Assembly (NCBI GenBank): GCA_944412525.1
Contig: CALYBM010000052.1
Span: 1-64,000, forward strand
From: an uncultured Ruminococcus sp.
Lineage (GTDB): Bacteria > Bacillota > Clostridia > Oscillospirales > Acutalibacteraceae
DNA length: 64,000 bases
Direction of reading: 5' to 3'
A program made the translations under genes and the position numbers. The stretch's first letter is position 1; every line of letters begins with the position of its first letter. The notes under the pieces were generated by a model, which did no database searches, was not told where the DNA came from, and saw nothing but the letters and a program-made list of their open reading frames with translations. Below, piece by piece: positions 1-8,643 of this stretch.

Positions 1-1680
1 TTCTTTGTAAACGGTCTTTGTGACGAGGACGCACGCTTCTACAGAGTTTTTGAAAATTTAAAGGCGACATTCGGCCCCTCTGTTTGTCCTGTTGTTGTTC
101 CGTATATAGTTGACGGTCAGGCAAATACATATGTTAATCTGTTCGATTACAAAGCATATGAATATTCAACCGACGGTTCTGTAAAGCCGACCGCACTCCC
201 CGATATGGGCAACCGCCTTGAGGGTTTGAGGGAAGCTATCAAGGAGGCTGTTGCAGAAACAAGCGAGGAGCTTCTCGATAAATTTATTATGGGCGAGGAG
301 TTTACTCCCGAAGAAATTATCCTCGGCGTCAGCCAAGGTGTAAAAGACGGCACGATTTGCCCCGTTTTCTGCGGCGACGCTCACAACACATTTGCCATTG
401 ACCAGCTTTTAAACAGTCTCATTTGGCTTGCGCCGTCGGCTGCCGACAAGAGCAGCGAAATAGGTGTTGACATAAACGGAGAGCCTGTTGAGGTTTCTGT
501 AAACGAAAGCGGAGCGGCAGCTGCTATTGTGTTTAAAACAGTGGCAGACCCGTTTATAGGCAGACTTTCTTATATTAAGGTGGTTTCGGGTAAAGTTGCG
601 TCCGACACACCCCTTATAAATATGCGTACGGGAGCGCAGGAGAGGATTACCAAGGTGCTCACCGTGTGCGGCAAAAAACAGATTGAGTCGGATTATATCG
701 GAGCAGGCGATATAGGCGCAATACCTAAGCTTGCCGCTACAAAAACAGGCGACACGCTTTGTTCGCCGCTTCGCAAGGTAGTGCTTGACGGCATTGATTA
801 TACCGTTTCCTCCTATACAATGGCTATATATCCTGCCAAAAAGGGCGACGAGGATAAGGTTGCGCAGGCAATCGCAAAGCTGTGTGATGAGGACCCGACA
901 ATAAAATTTGTAACAAACCACGAAACACACGAAATGCTTGTATCGGGACTCGGTGAACAGCACCTCGATGTTGTAATTTCAAGACTTAAGACTAAATACA
1001 ATGTTGACGCGTCTTTGCAAAAGCCGAAGATTGCCTACAGAGAAACAATCCGTAAAAAAGTATCCGCACAGGGCAGATACAAAAAGCAGTCGGGCGGACA
1101 CGGTCAGTTCGGCGATGTTTGGATCGAGTTTGAGCCGTGCGATACTGACGGACTTGAGTTTGCAGAGCGTGTTGTCGGCGGTGCGGTTCCCAAAAACTTT
1201 TTCCCTGCCGTTGAAAAGGGACTTCGCGAATCAATCAAAAAAGGAGTGCTTGCGGGTTATCCGACTGTCGGAATAAAGGCTACGCTTTATGACGGCTCTT
1301 ATCATCCCGTCGATTCCTCCGAAATGTCGTTTAAAACCGCCGCAAGTCTTGCGTATAAAAACGGTATTCCAAATGCTTCTCCTACGCTTTTGGAACCTAT
1401 CGGAAGTCTGAAAGCCTGTGTCCCCGACGCCAACATGGGAGATGTTATGGGCGAGGTAAACAAACGCCGCGGAAGAGTTCTTGGTATGTACCCTGCCGAA
1501 AAAGGTATGCAGATTGTTGAAGCAGAGGTTCCCATGGCTGAGATGTCCGATTTCTCCACATTTATAAGACAAATTACGCAGGGCAGGGGTTCGTTTGAGT
1601 TCACATTTACACGCTACGAGGACGCACCTGCCAATGTTGCACAGAAGATAATAGAAAAAGCAAAGGCTGAAATGACCTAA
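1..1680 (+). CDS. Elongation factor G paralog (FusA2-like), 5' end outside window
   Basis: The frame is open from base 1, giving 559 residues; about 130 N-terminal residues (G1-G3 of the GTPase domain) lie upstream of the window. What remains is the end of the G domain, domain II and domains III-V. The domain IV signature GGHGQFGDVWIEFEP and a C-terminal EF-G fold ending in FTRYEDAP are clear. EF-G drives ribosomal translocation; this clade is the second EF-G-like protein of many Clostridia, whose role is not settled. Odd point: the G4 guanine-recognition motif, NKxD in active EF-G, reads NGLC in the segment FFVNGLCDEDARF. Loss of the lysine and aspartate suggests weak or altered nucleotide use. 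A strong terminator follows directly. Confidence 0.88.
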   Translation, partial: FFVNGLCDEDARFYRVFENLKATFGPSVCPVVVPYIVDGQANTYVNLFDYKAYEYSTDGSVKPTALPDMGNRLEGLREAIKEAVAETSEELLDKFIMGEEFTPEEIILGVSQGVKDGTICPVFCGDAHNTFAIDQLLNSLIWLAPSAADKSSEIGVDINGEPVEVSVNESGAAAAIVFKTVADPFIGRLSYIKVVSGKVASDTPLINMRTGAQERITKVLTVCGKKQIESDYIGAGDIGAIPKLAATKTGDTLCSPLRKVVLDGIDYTVSSYTMAIYPAKKGDEDKVAQAIAKLCDEDPTIKFVTNHETHEMLVSGLGEQHLDVVISRLKTKYNVDASLQKPKIAYRETIRKKVSAQGRYKKQSGGHGQFGDVWIEFEPCDTDGLEFAERVVGGAVPKNFFPAVEKGLRESIKKGVLAGYPTVGIKATLYDGSYHPVDSSEMSFKTAASLAYKNGIPNASPTLLEPIGSLKACVPDANMGDVMGEVNKRRGRVLGMYPAEKGMQIVEAEVPMAEMSDFSTFIRQITQGRGSFEFTFTRYEDAPANVAQKIIEKAKAEMT

Positions 1681-1711
1681 TAATTTTGTATAAGGTATAA
1701 GCCATAAAATT

Positions 1712-1758
1712 ACCTCCTGCGGTATCTGTTTTGCCGCAGGAGGTCTGTTTTTTATTTT
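1712..1758. terminator. Bidirectional rho-independent terminator
   Basis: A perfect 11-bp stem (1712-1722 with 1734-1744) is followed by a T-rich run on the plus strand and preceded by A-rich sequence, so it can end both the EF-G gene and the convergent regulator. Confidence 0.85.
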
Positions 1759-1804
1759 AATTTTATGACCGTGTTCAAAATTATGAGTTCGTATTATGAA
1801 AAAA

Positions 1805-2434
1805 TTACTGCAAAAGCGTTACTTTGCGTCGCTCGGTTGAGATTATAGCTTCCTCATTTAATTTCTTTATCTCTCTCATCATTGCACTTCGGTCAACTCC
1901 GAGGTAGTCGGCAAGGTCTGAAAGCGGCAGCGGAAGCACAAAACTTTTGCTGTCCTGTTCAAGACTTGCGTATTCAAAAAAAGAAAGAAGCTTGCTGCGA
2001 AGTGTTCTTTGCGATAATATATCAATATGAGTGAGGGATTTTCTTGCCGTTTGCATCATAATATGGTCAATCAATATAATGTGCCGTGAGCAGTTGTTGT
2101 GACAGCAGGTAATTAAGCTTTTGTATTTTATAAAATCAACCGTACATTTTGTCTTTGCATATACATAAAAAAGCTTATCATCCGTGTCAGGCAAAAAATG
2201 CTTTCCGAATGCACAACCCCGACCGTAATAATCAATTATTCTGCGCTGCTCTTCTGTATTTATTGTCAAAAGATATGCAGTTCCGCTTGTAATTATTCCA
2301 ATTGTGTCATTTTCAGGTGAACATATTGTAATAATTTCACCCCTTTTATACTCCCTCGTTACAGGGGTCAAACACTCCTTTAACCCGATTAATTCTGCGT
2401 TTGAGAGCTTTTTTTCAATCGGTATAATATTCAT
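1805..2434 (-). CDS. Crp/Fnr-family transcriptional regulator
   Basis: About 209 residues. The N-terminal 110-120 residues look like a cyclic-nucleotide-binding jelly roll (ITSGTAYLLTINTEEQRRIIDYYGRG). The C-terminal part is a winged helix with recognition region DLADYLGVDRSAMMREIKKL. It lacks the N-terminal cysteine cluster of Fnr and a canonical cAMP-binding signature, so the effector is unknown. I place the start at ATG 2434 because a GGAG motif lies 8 bases upstream; the GTG at 2443 overlaps that motif. The gene is divergent from nrdDG. Its apparent promoter (TTGCAC, 17 bp, TATAAT, minus strand 2515-2487) overlaps a long palindrome, suggesting autorepression. Confidence 0.85.
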   Translation of the reverse strand: MNIIPIEKKLSNAELIGLKECLTPVTREYKRGEIITICSPENDTIGIITSGTAYLLTINTEEQRRIIDYYGRGCAFGKHFLPDTDDKLFYVYAKTKCTVDFIKYKSLITCCHNNCSRHIILIDHIMMQTARKSLTHIDILSQRTLRSKLLSFFEYASLEQDSKSFVLPLPLSDLADYLGVDRSAMMREIKKLNEEAIISTERRKVTLLQ

Positions 2435-2486
2435 TACAACCACTCCATAATGTGTGTCGATTTTTATCCTGCCACTATATATTGTT

Positions 2487-2515
2487 ATTATACTATATTA
2501 TTGTTGCTTGTGCAA
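2487..2515 (-). promoter_or_regulatory. Promoter of the Crp/Fnr regulator
   Basis: Minus strand -35 TTGCAC at 2515-2510, 17-bp spacer, -10 TATAAT at 2492-2487. The -35 lies inside the palindrome at 2497-2522, so a bound protein would block polymerase. Confidence 0.55.
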
Positions 2516-2522
2516 CAGTAAT
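2497..2522. promoter_or_regulatory. Palindromic operator, probable Crp/Fnr box
   Basis: Two 11-base arms (2497-2507 and 2512-2522) around TTGT pair at every position except one T/G; the core is TGTTGC-N4-GCAACA. Size and symmetry suit a Crp/Fnr dimer. Relative to the nrdD -10 at 2539-2544 (start near 2551) its centre is at -41.5, the class II activator position. Confidence 0.6.
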
Positions 2523-2538
2523 TTTTACTTTTATACTG

Positions 2539-2551
2539 TATAATTAGTCTT
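2539..2551 (+). promoter_or_regulatory. nrdD promoter -10 region, no -35
   Basis: TATAAT at 2539-2544. The hexamer 17 bp upstream is CAGTAA, not a -35 element, which fits a promoter that depends on an activator bound at 2497-2522. Confidence 0.5.
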
Positions 2552-2594
2552 GCACGATATTTGAAATATATTTTATTAAAAAGGAAGGGATACT

Positions 2595-4766
2595 ATGAAA
2601 ATTATTAAGCGAAACGGCTCGGAAGAAAATTTTAACATTGAAAAAATTATAAATGCAATAAAAAAGGCAAATAACTCGTCGGAAAATCCTTTTTTAACAG
2701 ACGAACAAATTATTGATATAGCAGATTATATAGAATACAGATGCAATAAAATTAAAAGAGCGGTTTCCGTTGAGGAAATTCAGGATATGGTTGAAGATCA
2801 GCTTATGGCTAAGGGCGCATTTGAGCTTGCGCGCCGTTATGTCAGATACCGCTACAACCGTTCTCTTGTTCGTAAGGCTAACACAACGGACAACAGAATC
2901 CTCTCTTTAATCGAGTGCAACAACGAAGAGGTTAAGCAGGAAAACTCCAACAAAAACCCCACAGTCAACAGTGTTCAGCGTGACTATATGGCAGGAGAGG
3001 TAAGCCGTGACCTTACAAGAAGAATGCTCTTGCCTCCGGATATTGTTGAGGCGGATAAGCAGGGAATTATTCACTTTCACGATTCAGACTACTTTGCTCA
3101 GCATATGCATAACTGCGACCTTGTTGACCTTGAGGATATGCTGCAAAACGGTACTGTCATCAGCGACACATTAATCGAAAAGCCCCACAGCTTTTCAACT
3201 GCCTGCAATATCGCTACACAAATTATAGCACAGGTTGCAAGCAACCAGTACGGCGGTCAAAGCATAAGCCTTACTCACCTTGCTCCGTTCGTTCAGATTT
3301 CGAGAGAGAAAATCCGCAAGGAAACCCTTGCCGAGATTGAAGAACTCGGCTGTGAAGTAAGCGAAGAAAAAATCAATGATATTGTTGAAAACAGACTTCG
3401 CAAAGAGGTCAACAAAGGTGTTCAAACGATACAGTATCAGGTTGTTACCTTGCTCACAACAAACGGACAGGCACCTTTTGTAACCGTGTTTATGTACCTT
3501 AACGAGGCAAAGGACGAGCAGGAAAAGAAGGACCTCGCGCTTATTATTGAAGAAACTCTTAAGCAGCGTTATCGCGGCGTAAAAAACGAGGACGGTGTTT
3601 GGATTACTCCCGCGTTCCCGAAACTTATATATGTTCTTGAAGAGGATAACATTACGGAAGACAGCAAGTACTGGTACTTAACAGAGCTTGCTGCAAAATG
3701 CACGGCAAAAAGAATGGTGCCGGATTATATTTCCGAAAAGGTTATGCTTAAAAACAAGATTGATAAAAACGGTAACGGTAACTGCTACACCTGCATGGGA
3801 TGCCGCAGCTTCCTTACACCTTATGTTGATGAAAACGGAAAGCCCAAATACTACGGAAGATTTAACCAGGGCGTTGTAACAGTCAACCTTGTAGATATAG
3901 GTTTGAGTGCCAACAGGGATATGGTGAAGTTCTGGAAGATTTTTGACGAGCGCATGGAGCTTTGCCACCGTGCGTTACAGTGCCGCCACGAAAGACTGAC
4001 GGGAACTCTTTCGGACGCAGCGCCTATTCTTTGGCAGTACGGAGCGCTTGCAAGACTTAAAAAGGGTGAAACCATAGATAAGCTTTTGCACGGCGGTTAT
4101 TCAACTATTTCGCTCGGATATGCAGGACTTTGGGAGTGCGTTTACAGCCTAAACGGCAAAAAGCTCACAGAGCCCGAGGGCAAGAAGCTTGGCTTGGAGA
4201 TTATGCAGAAGCTAAACGACTACTGTGCAAAGTGGAAAAAGGAAGAAAATATCGACTACAGCATCTACGGTACTCCGCTTGAAAGCACAACCTACAAATT
4301 TGCAAAATGTCTGCAAAAGCGTTTCGGTATAATCAAAGGCGTAACTGACAAAAATTATATCACAAACAGCTATCATGTGCATGTTTCCGAAAAAATCAAT
4401 GCGTTTGATAAGCTCAAGCTCGAATCGGAATTTCAGGCACTTTCGCCCGGCGGAGCAATAAGCTATGTTGAGGTTCCGAATATGCAGGACAATATCCCCG
4501 CTGTTTTGCAGGTAATTAAATTTATCTATGACAACATTATGTATGCAGAGCTTAATACTAAGAGCGACTATTGTCAGGAATGCGGCTATGACGGTGAAAT
4601 CGGCATAGTAGAAGAGGACGGAAAGCTTCTTTGGGAGTGCCCGAAGTGTCACAACCGCGACCAAGATAAGATGAATGTTGCAAGAAGAACCTGCGGATAC
4701 ATCGGAACGCAGTTTTGGAATCAGGGAAGAACACAGGAAATTAAGGAAAGGGTGCTTCACCTCTGA
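2595..4766 (+). CDS. nrdD: Anaerobic ribonucleoside-triphosphate reductase (class III)
   Basis: This 723-residue enzyme makes deoxynucleotides from ribonucleotides without oxygen, using a glycyl radical. It starts with an ATP-cone allosteric domain (MKIIKRNGSEENFNIEKI, residues 1 to about 90). The catalytic barrel includes CMGCRSFL. Near the C-terminus a zinc site (CQECG and CPKCHN) precedes the radical loop RTCGYIG, with the radical glycine at about residue 701. Full family length. The ribosome-binding site AAGGAAGGG sits 6 bases before the ATG. The stop overlaps the start of nrdG (TGATG), so the two are translationally coupled. The upstream region carries a probable Crp/Fnr operator. Confidence 0.97.
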   Translation: MKIIKRNGSEENFNIEKIINAIKKANNSSENPFLTDEQIIDIADYIEYRCNKIKRAVSVEEIQDMVEDQLMAKGAFELARRYVRYRYNRSLVRKANTTDNRILSLIECNNEEVKQENSNKNPTVNSVQRDYMAGEVSRDLTRRMLLPPDIVEADKQGIIHFHDSDYFAQHMHNCDLVDLEDMLQNGTVISDTLIEKPHSFSTACNIATQIIAQVASNQYGGQSISLTHLAPFVQISREKIRKETLAEIEELGCEVSEEKINDIVENRLRKEVNKGVQTIQYQVVTLLTTNGQAPFVTVFMYLNEAKDEQEKKDLALIIEETLKQRYRGVKNEDGVWITPAFPKLIYVLEEDNITEDSKYWYLTELAAKCTAKRMVPDYISEKVMLKNKIDKNGNGNCYTCMGCRSFLTPYVDENGKPKYYGRFNQGVVTVNLVDIGLSANRDMVKFWKIFDERMELCHRALQCRHERLTGTLSDAAPILWQYGALARLKKGETIDKLLHGGYSTISLGYAGLWECVYSLNGKKLTEPEGKKLGLEIMQKLNDYCAKWKKEENIDYSIYGTPLESTTYKFAKCLQKRFGIIKGVTDKNYITNSYHVHVSEKINAFDKLKLESEFQALSPGGAISYVEVPNMQDNIPAVLQVIKFIYDNIMYAELNTKSDYCQECGYDGEIGIVEEDGKLLWECPKCHNRDQDKMNVARRTCGYIGTQFWNQGRTQEIKERVLHL

Positions 4767-5305
4767 TGAATTACGGTGAAATAAAAAATTACGACATCGC
4801 AAACGGCGAGGGCGTAAGAGTTTCTCTGTTTGTTTCGGGGTGTACACACCATTGCAAAAACTGTTTTAACCCCGAAACGTGGAGCTTTGAGTACGGCAAG
4901 CCGTTTACAAAGCAAACAGAGGATTATATAATTGAGTGCTTAAAACCCGACTATATTGACGGATTGTCACTGCTCGGCGGCGAACCGTTTGAGCCGCAGA
5001 ATCAAGCCGTTTTGCTTCCGTTTTTACGCAGAGTGAGGGCAGAGCTGCCGAATAAAAACATTTGGTGCTATACGGGTTATACCTTCGATAAAGAACTTTT
5101 AAGCGACAGCCGTGCAAGGTGCGAGCATACCGATGAGATGCTTTCGCTGATTGATGTGCTTGTTGACGGTGAATTTGTACAGGAGCTTTACGACATAAGC
5201 CTGTCATTCAGAGGTTCGTCTAACCAAAGGATAATTGATGTTAAACAATCTCTTCAAGCGGGTGAGATAAAGCTTCACGGACTTATCAGCGAACACATAA
5301 TGTAA
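4766..5305 (+). CDS. nrdG: Anaerobic ribonucleotide reductase activating protein
   Basis: A radical-SAM enzyme of 179 residues that installs the glycyl radical on NrdD. The cluster motif is CTHHCKNC (CxxxCxxC) near residue 26, followed by FNPETW, and LLGGEPF supports SAM binding. Length is normal for NrdG. Its ATG overlaps the nrdD stop by one base. A terminator follows within 20 bases, so nrdDG forms a closed two-gene operon. Confidence 0.96.
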   Translation: MNYGEIKNYDIANGEGVRVSLFVSGCTHHCKNCFNPETWSFEYGKPFTKQTEDYIIECLKPDYIDGLSLLGGEPFEPQNQAVLLPFLRRVRAELPNKNIWCYTGYTFDKELLSDSRARCEHTDEMLSLIDVLVDGEFVQELYDISLSFRGSSNQRIIDVKQSLQAGEIKLHGLISEHIM

Positions 5306-5322
5306 TCAAATAATTTTATTTT

Positions 5323-5357
5323 AACAGGGACTGTCTGTATGGATAGCCCCTGTTTTT
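5323..5357 (+). terminator. Terminator of nrdDG
   Basis: AACAGGG (5323-5329) pairs with CCCTGTT (5348-5354), extended inward by a partly wobble-paired stem and followed by five T. Confidence 0.75.
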
Positions 5358-5443
5358 CGTTACTTTTTAATTTATTATAAATTAAAAAGTCGGAAGTTTT
5401 ACATTTAAAAGGAAAAATAATTAATATTTTTTACATATATGTA

Positions 5444-5472
5444 TTGATTTTGGGTATAAATTGGTGTATTAT
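5444..5472 (+). promoter_or_regulatory. Promoter of trkA-trkH
   Basis: TTGATT (5444-5449), 17-bp spacer, TATTAT (5467-5472); predicted start near 5479, giving a leader of about 70 bases. Confidence 0.55.
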
Positions 5473-5547
5473 GACCTTAAATGATTTTACGGGGAATAAA
5501 TGTATTTTATTTTCCGTAATTCTTCGTTTTGTTGAGAGAGGATTTAT

Positions 5548-6906
5548 ATGAAGATTATAATTGTTGGTTGCGGAAAAGTAGGAACATCTATTGCCAATGA
5601 GCTTAATTCCGAGGGACACGAGATCGTTGTTGTTGATATAGATCACGAGGCGGTAACGCGGTTGTCCGAATCAATTGATGTAATGGGAATTGAGGGCAAC
5701 GGCGCCACATATGAGATATTGTCTGAGGCGGGAGCTGAAAGTGCCGATCTCGTGATTGCGGCGGCGGCAAGAGATGAAATCAATCTTTATACCTGTCTTA
5801 TGGCTAAGGCAGCAGGTGTAAAGCACACCATCGCAAGAGTAAGAAATCCTGAATATACAAGCGATTTATACAGGGTTAAGGAGCAGCTCGGTCTGTCTAT
5901 GGCTATAAATCCGGAGCTTACCGCGGCGGTAGAAATCAGCCGCCTTTTGCGTTTTTCGGGTGCACTTGAAATAGACGCATTCGCAAAGGGTATTGTTGAA
6001 CTTATTAAGGTAGAGGTGCCGAAAGACTCACTTATCAGCAATCAGAAGATTAGCGAGATTGATATTCTAAAGGGCAAGGTGAGAATTTGCTCGGTTGAGC
6101 GTGAGGGCGAGGTTTATATACCTAACGGTGATTTTGTGATACACAGCGGGGACAAGATATCCGTTGCGGCAAAGCCCGAAATCGCGGCAAAATTTTTCAA
6201 AAAGATAAATGTGTCAATAGGACGGTGCCGAGATGTCATACTGCTCGGCGGAGGTAAGATATCATATTATCTTGCCTTAAAGCTTATTAAATCCGGAATA
6301 AATGTAAAAATAATAGAAAAAAATCCTGCTCGCTGTGCCGTTTTGTCAGAGCTTTTGCCCGAAGCCGTAATAATCCAGGGTGACTGTATGGATCAGGACC
6401 TGCTTTTGAGCGAGGGAATAGAGCATGTTGACGGCGTTGCCGCTCTGATGGATTATGATGAAGAAAATATATTAATATCGCTTTATCTTAAAGGTACATC
6501 AAGGGCAAAGGTTATCACAAAGGTTAACAATGTTTCCTTTGATTCGATTTTGTCAAACCTTGAGTTTGAATACATCATTCATCCAAAGAGCATAACAGGT
6601 GAATATATAGCAAGATATATACGGGCAATGCAAAATTCACTTGGCAGTAATGTCGAAACTCTGTACAGACTAAACGACGGCAAAACCGAAGCGCTTGAAT
6701 TTAGAGTAAGTAAAAATGCCAAAGTGTGCGCAATTCCTATTCAACAGCTTGATTTGCTTGATAATCTTCAAATTATATGCATTAACAGAAAAGGAAAAAT
6801 AATCATTCCTCAAGGCAGCGACTCAATTATGCCGAATGATACGGTTATTGTTCTGACAAAGCACAAGGGGCTTAGCGACCTTGATGATATATTTAAAAAG
6901 CACTGA
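5548..6906 (+). CDS. trkA: Trk potassium uptake regulatory NAD-binding protein
   Basis: Cytoplasmic gating subunit of a Trk-type potassium channel, 452 residues. Two tandem RCK units are visible. The first begins IIIVGCGKVGTSIANEL, a Rossmann nucleotide-binding loop; the second begins VILLGGGKISYYLALKL near residue 228. Each is followed by a TrkA-C domain. The duplicated form is the long TrkA, unlike the single-unit KtrA. RBS GAGAGAGG precedes the ATG. The partner trkH starts 14 bases downstream. Confidence 0.95.
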   Translation: MKIIIVGCGKVGTSIANELNSEGHEIVVVDIDHEAVTRLSESIDVMGIEGNGATYEILSEAGAESADLVIAAAARDEINLYTCLMAKAAGVKHTIARVRNPEYTSDLYRVKEQLGLSMAINPELTAAVEISRLLRFSGALEIDAFAKGIVELIKVEVPKDSLISNQKISEIDILKGKVRICSVEREGEVYIPNGDFVIHSGDKISVAAKPEIAAKFFKKINVSIGRCRDVILLGGGKISYYLALKLIKSGINVKIIEKNPARCAVLSELLPEAVIIQGDCMDQDLLLSEGIEHVDGVAALMDYDEENILISLYLKGTSRAKVITKVNNVSFDSILSNLEFEYIIHPKSITGEYIARYIRAMQNSLGSNVETLYRLNDGKTEALEFRVSKNAKVCAIPIQQLDLLDNLQIICINRKGKIIIPQGSDSIMPNDTVIVLTKHKGLSDLDDIFKKH

Positions 6907-6920
6907 GGGTAGTTTAGTAA

Positions 6921-8369
6921 ATGAATAAACGCATAATTTTGTATATACTCGGCTGGGTACTCATAATTGAGGGAGCAGCCATGCAAATTGCTACGGTCAC
7001 TTCGCTGATTTACAAAGAACATGAGGGAATGTACTTTGTCATTATCGGCTGCGTTAGTGCCGCTTTGGGTTTAATGGCTATAAAAATAAAAAAGCCCGCC
7101 AAAATGATACTCTACCAAAAAGCAGGCTTTGCGGCTACGGCACTTAGCTGGATACTGATGTCGGTTGTCGGCAGCCTTCCGTTTTTTATAAGCGGAGAAA
7201 TTCCCTCGTTTATAGACGCTTTTTTTGAGACTGTTTCGGGCTTTACAACCACAGGTTCGTCAATTCTTACCGATGTTGAGGGATTGAGCAACTGTATGCT
7301 TATTTGGAGAAGCTTTCTCAACTGGTTGGGCGGAATGGGCGTTATTGTGTTTTTGCTTGCAATAATACCAAAGCTTGGCGGACAGCAAAACATTTTTCTT
7401 ATGAAGGCAGAAAGCCCCGGACCTATTGTCGGCAAGGCTGTGCCTCATATGAGAAGCTATGCTGCACTTTTGTACGGCATTTACATCGGTCTTACCGCTC
7501 TGCAGATCATACTTTTGCTGTGCGGCGGAATGGGACTTTTCGACGCACTGAACACAAGCTTTGCAACAGCGGGAACGGGCGGATTCGGAATCCACAACAG
7601 CAATATTGCGGCTTACGACAGCTATTATCTGCAAACTGTAATCGCAGTTTTTATGCTTCTCTTCAGCTTTAACTTTACTTTTTATATCCTTTTGCTTGCA
7701 AGAAAATTTAAGCAGGCGTTCAAAATGGAGGAGCTTTGGGTTTATATTTGCATTGTTGCGGCTTCAGTAATTTTGATTACCGTAAACATCAGCTCTATTT
7801 ACCCGACATTGTATGATTCGTTCCATCAAAGCTTCTTCTATGTTTCATCAATTATTTCGACGACAGGTTTCGGAATAGGGGATGTAAATCACTGGCCTGA
7901 GTTTTCAAAGTCGATAATTATTGTGATTACCTTCATCGGTGCAATGGCAGGAAGCACGGGCGGCGGATTTAAGATTTCAAGAATCATCATTCTTTTAAAA
8001 GAAGCAAAAAAAGAGTTCTCTCTGCTTGTGCATCCGAGAAATGTAAAAACCGTTAAAATGGACGGTAAGGCAATTGAGCATACAGTAATGCGAAACACCT
8101 CAATGTTCCTTGTAGTATATATCGGAATTTTTGTATTGAGCTTTATGGTTGTCTCGCTTGAAAACAAAGATTTCTTAACTTGCTTTACAAGTGTTGCGGC
8201 TAACCTTAATAATACGGGTCCCGGTCTCGGTGAAGTAGGTCCCGTGGGAAACTACTCTGATTTTAGCATATTGTCAAAGAGCGTACTTATTTTTGATATG
8301 CTGGCAGGACGACTTGAGTTGTTCCCGCTGCTGCTGTTGTTTTCACCTTCAGCATGGAAAAAAACATAA
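6921..8369 (+). CDS. trkH: Trk potassium transporter, membrane subunit
   Basis: Potassium-translocating membrane protein of 482 residues with about ten hydrophobic segments arranged as four M1-P-M2 units. Selectivity-filter loops are visible as TTTGSS, GTGGFG, STTGFG and NNTGPG, each with the key glycine. The C-terminal DMLAGRLELFP is typical of TrkH/KtrB. It pairs with TrkA immediately upstream. A clear terminator follows. Confidence 0.95.
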   Translation: MNKRIILYILGWVLIIEGAAMQIATVTSLIYKEHEGMYFVIIGCVSAALGLMAIKIKKPAKMILYQKAGFAATALSWILMSVVGSLPFFISGEIPSFIDAFFETVSGFTTTGSSILTDVEGLSNCMLIWRSFLNWLGGMGVIVFLLAIIPKLGGQQNIFLMKAESPGPIVGKAVPHMRSYAALLYGIYIGLTALQIILLLCGGMGLFDALNTSFATAGTGGFGIHNSNIAAYDSYYLQTVIAVFMLLFSFNFTFYILLLARKFKQAFKMEELWVYICIVAASVILITVNISSIYPTLYDSFHQSFFYVSSIISTTGFGIGDVNHWPEFSKSIIIVITFIGAMAGSTGGGFKISRIIILLKEAKKEFSLLVHPRNVKTVKMDGKAIEHTVMRNTSMFLVVYIGIFVLSFMVVSLENKDFLTCFTSVAANLNNTGPGLGEVGPVGNYSDFSILSKSVLIFDMLAGRLELFPLLLLFSPSAWKKT

Positions 8370-8382
8370 TTACATTTTTTAT

Positions 8383-8416
8383 TAAGAGCACGGTAAATTC
8401 GTGCTCTTATTATTTG
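8383..8416 (+). terminator. Terminator of trkAH
   Basis: TAAGAGCACG (8383-8392) pairs perfectly with CGTGCTCTTA (8400-8409), seven-base loop, followed by a T-rich run. Confidence 0.8.
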
Positions 8417-8581
8417 CGTATCTTATTCGGATTTTGTTTAAACAGAATCAGCCTAAAATAAAAATACAAATTTTGCGGTTCGTTTTACATGCTCAATTTT
8501 GCCGTTTTTAGGACTTTGTGTCGAGCGTAAAATATACTTAAAAATGATTGAAATTTATTTTTGTTTTATCGCTTTTTATTA

Positions 8582-8610
8582 TTGACTAAGCAATACTAAT
8601 AAGATAGAAT
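8582..8610 (+). promoter_or_regulatory. Promoter of the MBOAT-DHHW pair
   Basis: TTGACT (8582-8587), 17-bp spacer, TAGAAT (8605-8610). Predicted start near 8617, about 27 bases before the TTG start codon. Confidence 0.6.
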
Positions 8611-8643
8611 ACTTATTGTATATTACTTTTGGGAGGGCTGTTT

